Part shown: positions 46,739-55,156 of the stretch, one piece after another
How the letters are laid out: every line of letters begins with the position of its first letter
How positions within the stretch are numbered: the stretch's first letter is position 1
Source: Allobosea sp. WAO
GTDB lineage: Bacteria > Pseudomonadota > Alphaproteobacteria > Rhizobiales > Beijerinckiaceae
Assembly: GCF_001509835.1 (NCBI RefSeq)
Contig: NZ_JXTJ01000006.1
Location: 124,001 to 188,000, forward strand
Length of the DNA stretch: 64,000 bases
Reading direction: 5' to 3'
Translations under genes and position numbers: made by a program
Notes under the pieces: generated by a model
Databases searched by the model: none
Seen by the model: only the letters and a program-made list of their open reading frames with translations
Told to the model about the DNA's origin: nothing

Positions 46739-47761
46739 ATGTCCCGGATCGGAAAGACCGCGCTGCTGGCGCTGGCCGGCTCACTGCTGATCAGCACCGG
46801 TGCCCTGGCGCAGACGACGCTGGCCAAGGTCAAGGAGCGCGGCCAGCTGCTCTGCGGCACCAGCACCGGCATTGCCGGGTTCAGCCTCGCCGACGGGCAG
46901 GGTAAGTGGTCGGGGCTCGACGTCGATGTCTGCCGGGCGCTGGCGGCGGCGATCTTCGACGATCCGAACAAGGTCAATTTCATCCCGCTGGCCAGCAAGG
47001 ATCGGTTGGTCGCGCTGCAGAGCGGCGAGATCGACGTGCTGCCGCGGACCACGACCTGGACGCTCAGCCGCGACGCTGGCCAGGGCCTCGATTTCACGGC
47101 GGTCAACTACTATGACGGCCAGGGTTTCCAGCTGCGCAAGAAAGCCGGCATCAAGTCGGTCAAGGAGCTCGACGGCGCCTCGATCTGCACCGTGCAGGGC
47201 ACCACCAACGAGCTGAACCTCGCCGACTATTTCCGCGTCAACAAGATGAAGTACGAGGTCGTCGCCTTCCAGGGCATCGACGAGACGGTGAAGGCCTATG
47301 AGAGCGGCCGCTGCGACGCGATCTCGACCGATATCTCGCAGCTGGTCTCCTACCGGCTGAAGATGGCCGATCCCGCTGAGCACATCCTGCTGCCGGAGGT
47401 GATCTCCAAGGAGCCGATCGGCCCCTATGTCCGCCAGGGCGACGACCAGTGGTTCGACATCGTGCGCTGGACCGTCTTCGCGATGATCAATGCCGAGGAG
47501 TTCGGCGTGACCTCGGCCAATGTCGGGGAGATGCTGAAATCCGACAATCCGGAGATCCAGCGCCTGCTCGGCGTCGGCACCAAGCTCGGCGAAGGGCTAG
47601 GCCTGACGCCGGACTGGGCGGCGCGGATCGTCCGGCATGTCGGCAATTACGGCGAGTCCTATGAGAGGAACCTCGGCTCGGGCAGCCGCATCAACCTGCC
47701 GCGTGGTCTGAACAATCTCTGGTCGAAGGGCGGCATCCAGTTCGCCCCGCCGATCCGCTGA
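46739..47761 (+). CDS. Periplasmic amino-acid-binding protein, AapJ-like
   Basis: 340 residues. Signal peptide (ALLALAGSLLISTGALAQ), then the SBP_bac_3 fold of the general L-amino-acid transporter: VKERGQLLCGTSTGIAGFSL, WSGLDVDVCRALAAAIF, SICTVQGTTNELNLADYF, RCDAISTDISQLVSYRL. It should deliver amino acids to an ABC permease, yet no aapQ/M/P-type genes adjoin; it must share a permease elsewhere. It lies 48 bases after the asparaginase-like gene and ends at a terminator. Confidence 0.94.
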   Translation: MSRIGKTALLALAGSLLISTGALAQTTLAKVKERGQLLCGTSTGIAGFSLADGQGKWSGLDVDVCRALAAAIFDDPNKVNFIPLASKDRLVALQSGEIDVLPRTTTWTLSRDAGQGLDFTAVNYYDGQGFQLRKKAGIKSVKELDGASICTVQGTTNELNLADYFRVNKMKYEVVAFQGIDETVKAYESGRCDAISTDISQLVSYRLKMADPAEHILLPEVISKEPIGPYVRQGDDQWFDIVRWTVFAMINAEEFGVTSANVGEMLKSDNPEIQRLLGVGTKLGEGLGLTPDWAARIVRHVGNYGESYERNLGSGSRINLPRGLNNLWSKGGIQFAPPIR

Positions 47762-47787
47762 CGGCGGACAAGGAGCGCTGACGATGC

Positions 47788-47826
47788 GTACAGGCGGGCG
47801 AGCGATCGTCCGCCTGTACTGTTTTT
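47788..47826 (+). terminator. Terminator after the amino-acid-binding protein gene
   Basis: GTACAGGCGG (47788-47797) and CCGCCTGTAC (47810-47819) form a 10-bp stem with a 12-base loop, followed by TGTTTTT. Confidence 0.85.
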
Positions 47827-47873
47827 GAAGTGTGCCCCGGTCGAACAAGCGCGCCCCGCAGGCCATGCCGGCG

Positions 47874-48191
47874 TCAGTGCGCCGACATCTTCATCATGAT
47901 CAGGCCGGAGACGATCAGGCCGGCCGCGGCGAGACGCATCGGGTTCGCGGCCTCGCCGAGCACGAAGACGCCGACGAGGAAGGCGCCGACCGCACCGATG
48001 CCGGTCCAGATCGTGTAGGCCGTGCCGAGCGGCAGGCTGCGCATCGCAACGGCGAGCAGCGCGAAGCTGCCGATCATGGTGACGATGGTGATTGCGGTCG
48101 GCGTGATCTTGGTGAAGCCGTCCGACTGCTTCATGAAGAACGCCCAGACGATCTCAAGCAGGCCGGCGACGAGGAGGTAGATCCAGGCCAT
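47874..48191 (-). CDS. sugE: Small multidrug resistance family guanidinium exporter
   Basis: 105 residues, four membrane helices. Conserved Glu13 (LLVAGLLEIVWAFFMK), GTAYTIWTGIGAVGAFLVG and GEAANPMRLAAAGLIV match SugE/Gdx rather than EmrE. Gdx proteins export guanidinium in exchange for protons. The leader contains a guanidine-II-type riboswitch, supporting this role independently of sequence similarity. GGGAGA (plus strand 48198-48203) is the ribosome site. Confidence 0.94.
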   Translation of the reverse strand: MAWIYLLVAGLLEIVWAFFMKQSDGFTKITPTAITIVTMIGSFALLAVAMRSLPLGTAYTIWTGIGAVGAFLVGVFVLGEAANPMRLAAAGLIVSGLIMMKMSAH

Positions 48192-48197
48192 TTATCT

Positions 48198-48264
48198 TCT
48201 CCCATGGAGACAGGCCGGGTCGTCCCAGCAAATCTGCCCGTCATGGGGGAGGTCGTCCTCACCC
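48198..48264 (-). promoter_or_regulatory. Guanidine-II (mini-ykkC) riboswitch candidate
   Basis: In the sugE leader two hairpins each present an ACGA loop: P1 GAGG-ACGA-CCTC (plus strand 48249-48260, extended by a GGG/CCC stem after one bulge) and P2 CTGGG-ACGA-CCCGG (48215-48228), with a linker of about 20 bases. This is the mini-ykkC plan (paired hairpins with ACGR loops). Downstream, TCTCC-ATG-GGAGA (48198-48210) could fold to hide the ribosome site, giving an on-switch. Ligand binding is inferred. Confidence 0.85.
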
Positions 48265-48384
48265 GTTCATGTTGCACTGCGATAGCAAATTTTCAAGGCC
48301 GGGGCCGCCGATTCCGGCGAAATCGGCATCCCCGCTCGGCGCACTTCGCCTGACTTGGCCATCAAGGCTCGCGCTTTGGCTGCC

Positions 48385-49140
48385 TCACAGCCTCTGCGCC
48401 GTCGTTCCCTTAGCTATGATCGGGCCGGTCGGGCGCCCGGTCGGCGAGCCGCTCGCCGGCTCCAGCGTGATCTCGAAGAGCTGGTCCTTGCCGAGCGGAA
48501 GGTCATCGAGGCGCAAGGGCGTGGTGCGGGCGCGGTCGATCAGGCCGACCGAGCGCGGGCCGACGGCGCGGTCCCAGAGCGTCCAGATCTCTAGGGCCTT
48601 GCCGGCGGGAACGTCGATCGTCTGCAGCGGCAGCATCTCGACGCGGCCATCGGCATAGGTGTTCACCACCGCGGCCGCGATACTGGTATCGGTCATCAGT
48701 ACCGCGACCATCACCGGCTGGCGCCGCGCGCGATCGAGCGCACCGACGAGGCCGATCGCGAGCAGCAGGGCCGCGAGCGCGCCGGCGAAGGCAGCGCCAC
48801 GCCAGACGAACAGGCTGTTCCACCAATCGGCGAAGCGACTGCGCGGCACCGAAGCCGCCCCGGACGTCATGGGTGCCGCCGCGGCGCCTGTCACAAGGCC
48901 GGCTATCCCGGCCTCGATCCGGCTCCAGAGATCGGCGGGAGGGGCAATCGGCGTCGCGCTCGCGTCGACCTCGGCGAGATGGCCGCGCCAGAATTCGACG
49001 GCGCCTGCGAAGTCGCGGTCTTCGGCATGGCGACGCTCGGCGGCGGCGAACTCGGCGCCCTCGATCAGGCCCAGCACATATTCGCCGGCCAGCGCATCGC
49101 GTTCGGCAGGAGGAAGGGGGGCTTCGGCGGAGGCGCTCAT
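48385..49140 (-). CDS. RskA-type anti-sigma factor
   Basis: 251 residues from ATG 49140, overlapping the sigma gene stop (ATGA). N-terminal cytoplasmic sigma-binding region with EYVLGLIEGAEFAAAERR and EFWRGHLAEVD (ASD-like, without the ZAS cysteines), a membrane helix (GAAFAGALAALLLAIGLVGAL), and a periplasmic anti-sigma-K domain (GKALEIWTLWDRAVGPRS, LFEITLEPASGSP). It should hold the ECF sigma factor inactive until proteolysed. Confidence 0.93.
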   Translation of the reverse strand: MSASAEAPLPPAERDALAGEYVLGLIEGAEFAAAERRHAEDRDFAGAVEFWRGHLAEVDASATPIAPPADLWSRIEAGIAGLVTGAAAAPMTSGAASVPRSRFADWWNSLFVWRGAAFAGALAALLLAIGLVGALDRARRQPVMVAVLMTDTSIAAAVVNTYADGRVEMLPLQTIDVPAGKALEIWTLWDRAVGPRSVGLIDRARTTPLRLDDLPLGKDQLFEITLEPASGSPTGRPTGPIIAKGTTAQRL

Positions 49141-49700
49141 CCGAGGCACTCCTTGAGCGAGATCAGCGAGCGGCGGATCCAGGACTTCACCGTGCCCATC
49201 GGCATCTTCAGGCGGCCGGCGATCTCGCCATGGGTCAGCCCCTGGACGAAGGCGAGCAGGACGAGGCTACGCTTTTGCGGGGCCAAGGTCTCCAGGCAGG
49301 CGCGCAGCGCACTGGCATCCGAGAGCTTCGACATCACCGTCTCCGGATCGTCCTCCTCGCTCGGCGTCTCCTCGGCGAGCGGGGCATCGCGCGTTTCGGT
49401 CCGCCTTTCGTCGCGCAGGATAGAGAGCGAGCGGTTGCGCAGGATGGCGTAGATCCAGGTCAGGCCGGCGCCGCGTTCGGGGTCGAAGCGGGCGGCGTGG
49501 CGCCAGATCAGCACGAAAGCATCCTGCACGGCTTCCTCCGCCAGAGCGCGGCGCTTCAGCAGACGCTGCGCCACCCCCAGCATACGCGCCGACTCGGCCT
49601 CGTAGATGCGCCGTAGGGCCAATTTGTCGCCGGAAGCACAGGCCAGCAGCGCCTGCTCGATCTCGCCCATCCCGCGCGCTGGCACGGCGCCCGTCGCCAT
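49137..49700 (-). CDS. ECF RNA polymerase sigma factor (SigK/RpoE-like)
   Basis: 187 residues. Region 2 (RRIYEAESARMLGVAQRLL, AEEAVQDAFVLIWRHAARFD, AGLTWIYAILRNRSLSILRD), an acidic linker, and region 4 (RSLVLLAFVQGLTHGEIAG, MGTVKSWIRRSLISLKECL). It pairs with the RskA-like anti-sigma factor encoded downstream. The DUF4394 gene is divergent and may be in the regulon; no shared promoter motif was identified. Confidence 0.95.
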   Translation of the reverse strand: MATGAVPARGMGEIEQALLACASGDKLALRRIYEAESARMLGVAQRLLKRRALAEEAVQDAFVLIWRHAARFDPERGAGLTWIYAILRNRSLSILRDERRTETRDAPLAEETPSEEDDPETVMSKLSDASALRACLETLAPQKRSLVLLAFVQGLTHGEIAGRLKMPMGTVKSWIRRSLISLKECLG

Positions 49701-49901
49701 CCTCGTCTCCTCGTCGGCAGCGCGGGCCGTCGGGCGCGCGCCAGTGCGATTCTACACAGCAATCCGGCCTCCGGATGCAGCAGGGGCTTTTATTTTTTGC
49801 GGCGCATCCGCCGGGGCGCGGCGGCGCTACCTCTCATGACGGGCACGCTCCAGGCGGCTTCGTCCAGGCATCGAGCCCCGATGCGATCAGGAGGAAAGAC
49901 C

Positions 49902-50690
49902 ATGTGCCACGCCCGAGCCCTGCTTCTCGCCTCGACCGTCCTCGCGGCGGCTTTCGCGCCGCTGGCGGCGCAGGCTGCCATGCTCGCCGCATTGTCCGGC
50001 GACGACACGCTGACGATGATCGACACCACGACCCAGAAGGCCGGCAAGTCGATGAAGGTGACCGGCATCAGCGGCAAGATCGCCGGCATCGACGTCCGCC
50101 CCGCCGACGGCATGCTCTATGCGCTGGCGACGGACGGGACGATCTACACGGTCGACAAGGCCGGTAAGGCGACGATGAAGTCGAAGATGGACACGGTGCT
50201 GGCCGCGACCTCGATGGCGACCGTCGACTTCAACCCGGCGGCCGACCGTTTGCGCGTGATCGGCTCGGACGGCACCAATCTCCGGGTCAATGTCGAGGAC
50301 GGCAAGACCACGGTCGACGGCAAGCTGAAATTCGCCGAAACCGACATGCACAAGGGCGAGGCGCCGATGGTGGTCGCCGGCGCCTATAGCAATTCGGTCA
50401 AGGGCACCAAGGAAACGGCGCTCTACGACATTGACGGCAAGATCGGCGGGCTGCTCAAGCAGGCCCCGCCGAACGACGGGGTGCTCGGCGCGATCGGCAA
50501 GCTCGGCGTTGCCGCAAAAGCAATCGCCTTCGACATCGAAACCGCCTCCGACGGCAGCAATACCGGTTGGCTGCTGGCCGATGGCGCCCTGCACAAGGTC
50601 GATCTTGCTACGGGCAAGGCGGCAATGGTCGGCAAGGTCAGCGGCCTCAACGGCACGGTGCGCGATATCGCGGCTCTGCCGGCGATGTGA
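49902..50690 (+). CDS. DUF4394 secreted protein
   Basis: 262 residues from ATG 49902, with AGGAGGA 7 bases before. Signal peptide (LLASTVLAAAFAPLAAQA), then a beta-propeller-like DUF4394 domain (LSGDDTLTMIDTTTQKAG, GIDVRPADGMLYALATDG, VDFNPAADRLRVIGSDGT, GYSN-like GAYSNSVKGTKETALYDID). Function unknown; exported to periplasm or surface. Divergent from the ECF sigma/anti-sigma pair, a frequent association. Confidence 0.9.
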   Translation: MCHARALLLASTVLAAAFAPLAAQAAMLAALSGDDTLTMIDTTTQKAGKSMKVTGISGKIAGIDVRPADGMLYALATDGTIYTVDKAGKATMKSKMDTVLAATSMATVDFNPAADRLRVIGSDGTNLRVNVEDGKTTVDGKLKFAETDMHKGEAPMVVAGAYSNSVKGTKETALYDIDGKIGGLLKQAPPNDGVLGAIGKLGVAAKAIAFDIETASDGSNTGWLLADGALHKVDLATGKAAMVGKVSGLNGTVRDIAALPAM

Positions 50691-50705
50691 GCACTAGAGC
50701 CGTGT

Positions 50706-50795
50706 CCGATCAGATTGCATCAGTCTGATCGGTGAATTCGTCTGTCGCTTTGGGGCGGAGACCGTTTTTCCGCTCGGCTTGCGCCGCAAGCCGAG
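50706..50795. repeat. Double-hairpin intergenic element
   Basis: CCGATCAGA (50706-50714) / TCTGATCGG (50724-50732) is a 9-bp stem with a 9-base loop, and CTCGGCTTGC (50773-50782) / GCAAGCCGAG (50786-50795) a 10-bp stem with a 3-base loop. Together they occupy the gap between DUF4394 and DUF1800 genes. The first may serve as a terminator, but no T-run follows, so a repeat element or mRNA-stability hairpin is likelier. Confidence 0.7.
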
Positions 50796-50947
50796 TGGAG
50801 CGGGCTCTGGGGGCCGAAGCGGAAGGGCTGCTGCCTCGCGAGAGGTGGCGGCCCTTCTCGTTTTGGGATCGGTTGAAAACCGCGTCGGGCTTTCGCCATA
50901 GTTGTGAGGAAGCCTGTGACCGACGACGCAGGCGGCGGAGGCGAAGC

Positions 50948-52393
50948 ATGGCGGACCGGTCGGAGCCGCGCCTGAAGGTTCTGGCGCTGCAGCGCTTCGG
51001 TCTCGGGCCGATGCCCGGGCAGGCTGCCCCTGCCGGCGACGCTCGTGAGCGCCTGCTGGACGAGATCCGCAGCGAAGGCGCGCCGCAGCCGCAGGTCAGC
51101 TTCTCCGGCGCCGCCCCGATCGGGAGGGCGCTCTACGCCTTCGAGGATGAGGAGCGAGCGGCGCGCGAATCCCGCCGTGTCGCCGGACAGCCGAGCAGCG
51201 AGGCCGTGCAGGTCGCAGCCGCGCCGCCGGAACCGGGCCGGGTCCAGAGCCACTTGCCGGCGCCGCAGCCGGCCGAGCCGCCCTTTCCGCAGAAGGTCTA
51301 TCGCGAGGAAGTCGTCGCCCGGGTCCATCTGGCGCTCGCGACCGAGACCGGCTTCGCCGAGCGGCTGGTGCAGTTCTGGTCGAACCATTTCTGCGTTTCG
51401 GTCGCCAAGGGCAATTTCGTGCGCGCCATGGCCGGGGCGTTCGAGCGCGAGGCGATCCGCCCCAACGTCTTCGGCCGTTTCGAGGAAATGCTGATCGCGG
51501 TCGAGAGCCATCCGGCGATGCTCAACTTCCTCGACAACCAGCTCTCGATCGGCCCGGATTCGCGCGCCGGCAAGCGCCGTGGGCGCGGGCTCAACGAAAA
51601 TCTCGCCCGCGAGATCATGGAGTTGCACACGCTCGGCGTCTCCGGCGGCTACAGCCAGGCTGACGTGACCGGACTGGCGCGGATCATCACCGGCTGGACG
51701 ATCGTCGGGCGCGATGCCCGTCTCGGCTTTCCCGGTTCCTTCGCCTTCAATCCGGCACTGCATGACCCTGGCGGCCAGAAGCTGCTCGGCAAGGTCTATC
51801 GGCAGGAGGGCAAGGAGAAGGGCATGGCGGCGCTGGCCGATCTCGCCCGCCATCCCAGCGCCGCCGGCTTCATCGCCCACAAGCTTGCCCGGCATTTCGT
51901 CGCCGACGAGCCACCGCAGGCGCTGGTCGCCGAACTCACCCGCGTCTTCCGTGAAACGGGCGGTGACCTCGCCGCGCTCGCGCGGGCTCTAGCGATGTCG
52001 GACCTCGCCTGGAGCGCGCCCACGACGAAGCTACGGACGCCTCAGGAATTCCTGATCGCAGCTTTCCGGGCGCTCGGTCGCAAGCCGGATTTCGGTCAGA
52101 TCGCCGGAGCGCTCGGCGTGATGGGTCAGCCGCTCTGGCAGCCCGGGGGGCCGGACGGCTACCCGGACAGCAATGCGGCCTGGGCGACGCCGGAAGGGAT
52201 CAAGACCCGTATCGACGTCGCGGCGCAGCTCGGCCGGCAGGCTGCCGGCTCGGTCGCTGATCCCCGGCTGCTCGTCGAGGAGGTGCTCGGCCCGCTCGCC
52301 TCGCCACAGACGCGGCAGGCGGTGGCGCGCGCCGAGAGCAAGGCGCAGGCGCTCGCGCTGCTTTTGATGTCGCCCGAATTCCAGCGGAGATGA
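50948..52393 (+). CDS. DUF1800 protein
   Basis: 481 residues from ATG 50948 (MADRSEPRLKVLALQRFGLG). DUF1800 marks: LVQFWSNHFCVSV, EREAIRPNVFGRFEEMLIAV, HPAMLNFLDNQLS, NENLAREIMELHTLGVSGGYSQ split over the core, and LRTPQEFLIAAFRALGR. A Gln/Pro-rich linker precedes the core. Always found with DUF1501 proteins; suspected to act in envelope or polymer metabolism, unproven. Its stop overlaps the next ATG. Upstream extension of the frame runs through the repeat and is discounted. Confidence 0.92.
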   Translation: MADRSEPRLKVLALQRFGLGPMPGQAAPAGDARERLLDEIRSEGAPQPQVSFSGAAPIGRALYAFEDEERAARESRRVAGQPSSEAVQVAAAPPEPGRVQSHLPAPQPAEPPFPQKVYREEVVARVHLALATETGFAERLVQFWSNHFCVSVAKGNFVRAMAGAFEREAIRPNVFGRFEEMLIAVESHPAMLNFLDNQLSIGPDSRAGKRRGRGLNENLAREIMELHTLGVSGGYSQADVTGLARIITGWTIVGRDARLGFPGSFAFNPALHDPGGQKLLGKVYRQEGKEKGMAALADLARHPSAAGFIAHKLARHFVADEPPQALVAELTRVFRETGGDLAALARALAMSDLAWSAPTTKLRTPQEFLIAAFRALGRKPDFGQIAGALGVMGQPLWQPGGPDGYPDSNAAWATPEGIKTRIDVAAQLGRQAAGSVADPRLLVEEVLGPLASPQTRQAVARAESKAQALALLLMSPEFQRR

Positions 52394-53643
52394 GCATGGC
52401 CGCCGCCGATGACGACTGCGAACGGATGACACCCTCGCGCCGCGCCGTGCTCGGGGCGGCGGGCGCTCTCTTCGCTTGGTCCTACATGCCGAAATTCGCC
52501 TATGCGGCGGCTGGCGCGCGCGATTCCCGCTTCCTGCTGGTGGTTCTGCGCGGCGCGCTCGACGGGCTTTCGGCGGTGCCGCCGCTCGGCGATCCCGCTT
52601 ATGCCGCGCTGCGCGAGGGCATCGCGCTGACAAAGGACGGGCCGGAGGCGGCGCTGCCGCTCGACGGCTTCTTCTATCTGCACCCGGCGATGCCGAACCT
52701 GGCGCGGCTCTATGCCGGCGGACAGGCGGCGATCGTCCATGCCAGCGCTACCGGCTATCGCGAGCGCTCGCATTTCGACGGGCAGGACGTGCTCGAAAGC
52801 GGGCAAAGTGGACCGGGCAAGACCGATAGCGGCTGGCTCAACCGGCTGATCGCCAGCCTGCCGGCGGGCGAGACGGTGTCGCGGCGCGGGGCGCTCGGCA
52901 TCGGCGTCGTGCCGCCGCTCGTGGTGCGGGGCTCTGCGCCGGTGCTCGGCTGGGCGCCGCCACGCATGGCGCGGGCCGGCGGCGGTCTCGTCCAGCGCCT
53001 AGGCGATCTCTATGGCGAGCGCGATCCTGCCCTGGCGCTGGTGCTGAAAAAGGCGATCGAGACCGAACTGATCGCGAGCCGGCAGGGTATGGAGGGGCAG
53101 GCGCGTGGCGGCGGCGGCCCGGACAGCGCCGAGGGCATGAGGCGCATCGCCGAGGGCGCGGCCCGGCTGGTCGGCGCCGAGGACGGCCCGCGCATCGCGG
53201 CGCTGGCTTTCGAGGGCTGGGACACGCATGCGAACGAGGGCGGCGCCAAGGGCCGGCTCGCCACGCTGCTCGGCGGGCTCGATGGCGCGCTCGCGACTTT
53301 CGAGAACGGCTTGAAAGCCGTCTGGAAGGATTCGGTGGTGATGGTCGTCACCGAGTTCGGCCGTACCGCTCGCGTCAACGGCACGGTGGGAACCGATCAC
53401 GGCACCGGCACGGTCGCCTTCCTGATCGGCGGTGCGGTCAATGGCCGGCGCATGATCGTCGACTGGCCGGGGCTAAGGCCCGAGCAGCTGCACGAGCAGC
53501 GCGACCTCAAGCCCACCACGGATATCCGTGCCGTGGCCAAGGGCGTCGTCGCCGACCTGTTCGGGCTGTCGGGGCCGGTGCTGGCCGAGAGGGTGTTTCC
53601 GGGCACCGGCGATCTCGCGCCCATGCAGGGTGTGGTGGTTTGA
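52390..53643 (+). CDS. DUF1501 (sulfatase-like fold) Tat-exported protein
   Basis: 417 residues. A twin-arginine-like signal (PSRRAVLGAAGALFAW) leads to FLLVVLRGALDGLSAVPPLGD, MPNLARLYAGGQAAIVHAS, LAFEGWDTHANEGGAKGRLA and VVMVVTEFGRTARVNGTVGTDHG. The last block with its Asp/His residues matches the metal site of alkaline-phosphatase-superfamily members. Two starts are possible, 52390 (ATGA overlap) and 52396. Likely an exported partner of the DUF1800 protein; substrate unknown. Confidence 0.92.
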   Translation: MSMAAADDDCERMTPSRRAVLGAAGALFAWSYMPKFAYAAAGARDSRFLLVVLRGALDGLSAVPPLGDPAYAALREGIALTKDGPEAALPLDGFFYLHPAMPNLARLYAGGQAAIVHASATGYRERSHFDGQDVLESGQSGPGKTDSGWLNRLIASLPAGETVSRRGALGIGVVPPLVVRGSAPVLGWAPPRMARAGGGLVQRLGDLYGERDPALALVLKKAIETELIASRQGMEGQARGGGGPDSAEGMRRIAEGAARLVGAEDGPRIAALAFEGWDTHANEGGAKGRLATLLGGLDGALATFENGLKAVWKDSVVMVVTEFGRTARVNGTVGTDHGTGTVAFLIGGAVNGRRMIVDWPGLRPEQLHEQRDLKPTTDIRAVAKGVVADLFGLSGPVLAERVFPGTGDLAPMQGVVV

Positions 53644-53650
53644 AGACGCC

Positions 53651-53746
53651 GTCATGCTCGCCCTTGTGGTGAGCATCCACGTTTTGAACACCTCACGCCG
53701 TTAGCGAAGCCAAGACGTGGATGGTCGGGACAAGCCCGACCATGAC
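53651..53746. repeat. Intergenic inverted repeat
   Basis: GTCATG (53651-53656) and CATGAC (53741-53746) border the element, and ATCCACGTTTTG (around 53685-53696) is mirrored by CAAGACGTGGAT (53711-53722) with a mismatch. It fills the gap between the convergent DUF1501 and leuD genes and has the GTCATGCTCG border of another recurrent alphaproteobacterial element. Confidence 0.7.
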
Positions 53747-53768
53747 GGGTGTCGTCGAGCAGATTGGC

Positions 53769-54371
53769 TCACGCCCAGGCGCGGCCCTTCAGCTTCTCCT
53801 CATAGGCCTCGATCTTCGGGGCCTTCTCCATGGTCAGGCCGATATCGTCGAGGCCGTTGAGCAGGCAGTGCTTGCGGAACGGGTCGATCTCGAAGGTCAC
53901 CGTGCCGCCATCGGGCCCCTTGATGGTCTGGCTCTCGAGGTCGATCGTCAGCGTCGCGTTCGAGCCGCGATCGGCATCGTCGAACAGCTTGTCGAGGTCT
54001 TCTTGCGAGACCTTGATCGGCAGGATGCCGTTCTTGAAGCAGTTATTGTAGAAGATGTCGGCGAAGCTGGTGGAGATCACGCAGCGGATGCCGAAGTCGA
54101 GCAGGGCCCAGGGGGCGTGCTCGCGCGACGAGCCACAGCCGAAATTGTCGCCGGCGACGAGGATCTCCGACTTGCGATAGGCTGGCTGGTTCAGGACGAA
54201 GTCCGGATTCTCCGAGCCGTCCTCCTTGTAGCGCATCTCCGAGAACAGCGCGGTGCCGAGCCCGGTGCGCTTGATCGTCTTCAGATACTGCTTGGGGATG
54301 ATCATGTCCGTGTCGACATTGATCACCTTCAGCGGGGCGGGCGTCGAGGTCAGGGTGGTGAAGGGCTGCAT
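53769..54371 (-). CDS. leuD: 3-isopropylmalate dehydratase small subunit
   Basis: 200 residues. Swivel domain with [20 protein letters not shown], the conserved [17 protein letters not shown] and [16 protein letters not shown]. With LeuC it isomerises 2- and 3-isopropylmalate in leucine synthesis. It is downstream of leuC on the same strand but separated from it by two small genes. Confidence 0.96.
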   Translation of the reverse strand: MQPFTTLTSTPAPLKVINVDTDMIIPKQYLKTIKRTGLGTALFSEMRYKEDGSENPDFVLNQPAYRKSEILVAGDNFGCGSSREHAPWALLDFGIRCVISTSFADIFYNNCFKNGILPIKVSQEDLDKLFDDADRGSNATLTIDLESQTIKGPDGGTVTFEIDPFRKHCLLNGLDDIGLTMEKAPKIEAYEEKLKGRAWA

Positions 54372-54419
54372 GGGCTTTGTCTCCTGAATGCTGTGGGGAA
54401 GGCGGCTTGCGGCGGCAGG

Positions 54420-54884
54420 TCAGCCGGCTGCCCGCTCGATCGCTTCCATGTCGTCGTCGTCGAAGCCGAAATGGTGGCCGATCTCGTGCACCAGGACATG
54501 GGTCACGATCGCCCCCAGGCTTTCGTCATGCTCCGCCCAGTAATCGAGGATCGGGCGGCGGTAGAGATGGATAGTATTGGGCATCTGCCCGGTCTGAGGC
54601 GCATAGCCCTGCTGCGGCAGGCCGACGCCGGAGAACAGGCCGAGCAGGTCGAACGGGCTCTCCGCCTCGAGTTCCTTCAGGACATCGTCCTCGGGAAACT
54701 CGGTGACGTTGATGATCAGGCCGGCGCAGAGCTGGCGGAAATCCGCCGGCAGGCGGTCATAGGCCACCTGCGCCAGCTCCTCGAAGGTCGCAATCGAAGG
54801 CGCGCGCCGATCGTCCCAGCCGGGCTCCGATGCAGCCTCGGCCGAGTTGCTCGCTGCCGCCTTGATCGAGGGAATGCTTGCCAT
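54420..54884 (-). CDS. Zinc metallopeptidase-like protein (DUF1025/COG3824)
   Basis: 154 residues from ATG 54884. The HExxH motif is intact (HVLVHEIGHHFGFDDDDMEA), with LYRRPILDYWAEHDESLGAI just before and FEELAQVAYDRLPADF at the N-terminus. These are typical of the small cytoplasmic metallopeptidase family found beside leu genes. Substrate unknown. Its start overlaps the stop of the small membrane gene upstream by one base. The frame is open far upstream, but that part is not coding. Confidence 0.88.
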   Translation of the reverse strand: MASIPSIKAAASNSAEAASEPGWDDRRAPSIATFEELAQVAYDRLPADFRQLCAGLIINVTEFPEDDVLKELEAESPFDLLGLFSGVGLPQQGYAPQTGQMPNTIHLYRRPILDYWAEHDESLGAIVTHVLVHEIGHHFGFDDDDMEAIERAAG

Positions 54885-55129
54885 CACCAGATCTTCAGTT
54901 GGTATCCGAGCCACCAGGACAGGCCGATGAAGGCGATCAGCGAAAGTCCGCGGCCGATACGCCGGCCCCAGAGCTCGATATTGTCGCCTTCTGGTGCGTC
55001 CTTGCCGGAGAAGTGGTCTGCGGCGCGGCCCATGGACGAGCCGAGCAAGCTTTCCGAATCGCGCTTGACGCGGTCCAGGGCTTGCTTGGCCTCGCCGGCA
55101 CGGGCTGCTTCGCGGGGATCGGTGCTCAT
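54884..55129 (-). CDS. Small single-pass membrane protein, unknown function
   Basis: 81 residues: a charged N-terminal half (PREAARAGEAKQALDRVKRD) and one C-terminal membrane helix (GLSLIAFIGLSWWLGYQL). It lies 27 bases after leuC and shares a TGATG junction with the metallopeptidase gene, so all four genes from leuC to leuD probably form one transcript. No family recognised. Confidence 0.7.
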   Translation of the reverse strand: MSTDPREAARAGEAKQALDRVKRDSESLLGSSMGRAADHFSGKDAPEGDNIELWGRRIGRGLSLIAFIGLSWWLGYQLKIW

Positions 55130-55156
55130 GACGTCCTCCCGCGACCGCCCCCGCGC

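Noticed and set aside
46739..47761. Complete ABC amino-acid transporter operon
   Set aside because: Only the binding protein is present; the next gene is a convergent sugE, so no permease or ATPase follows.
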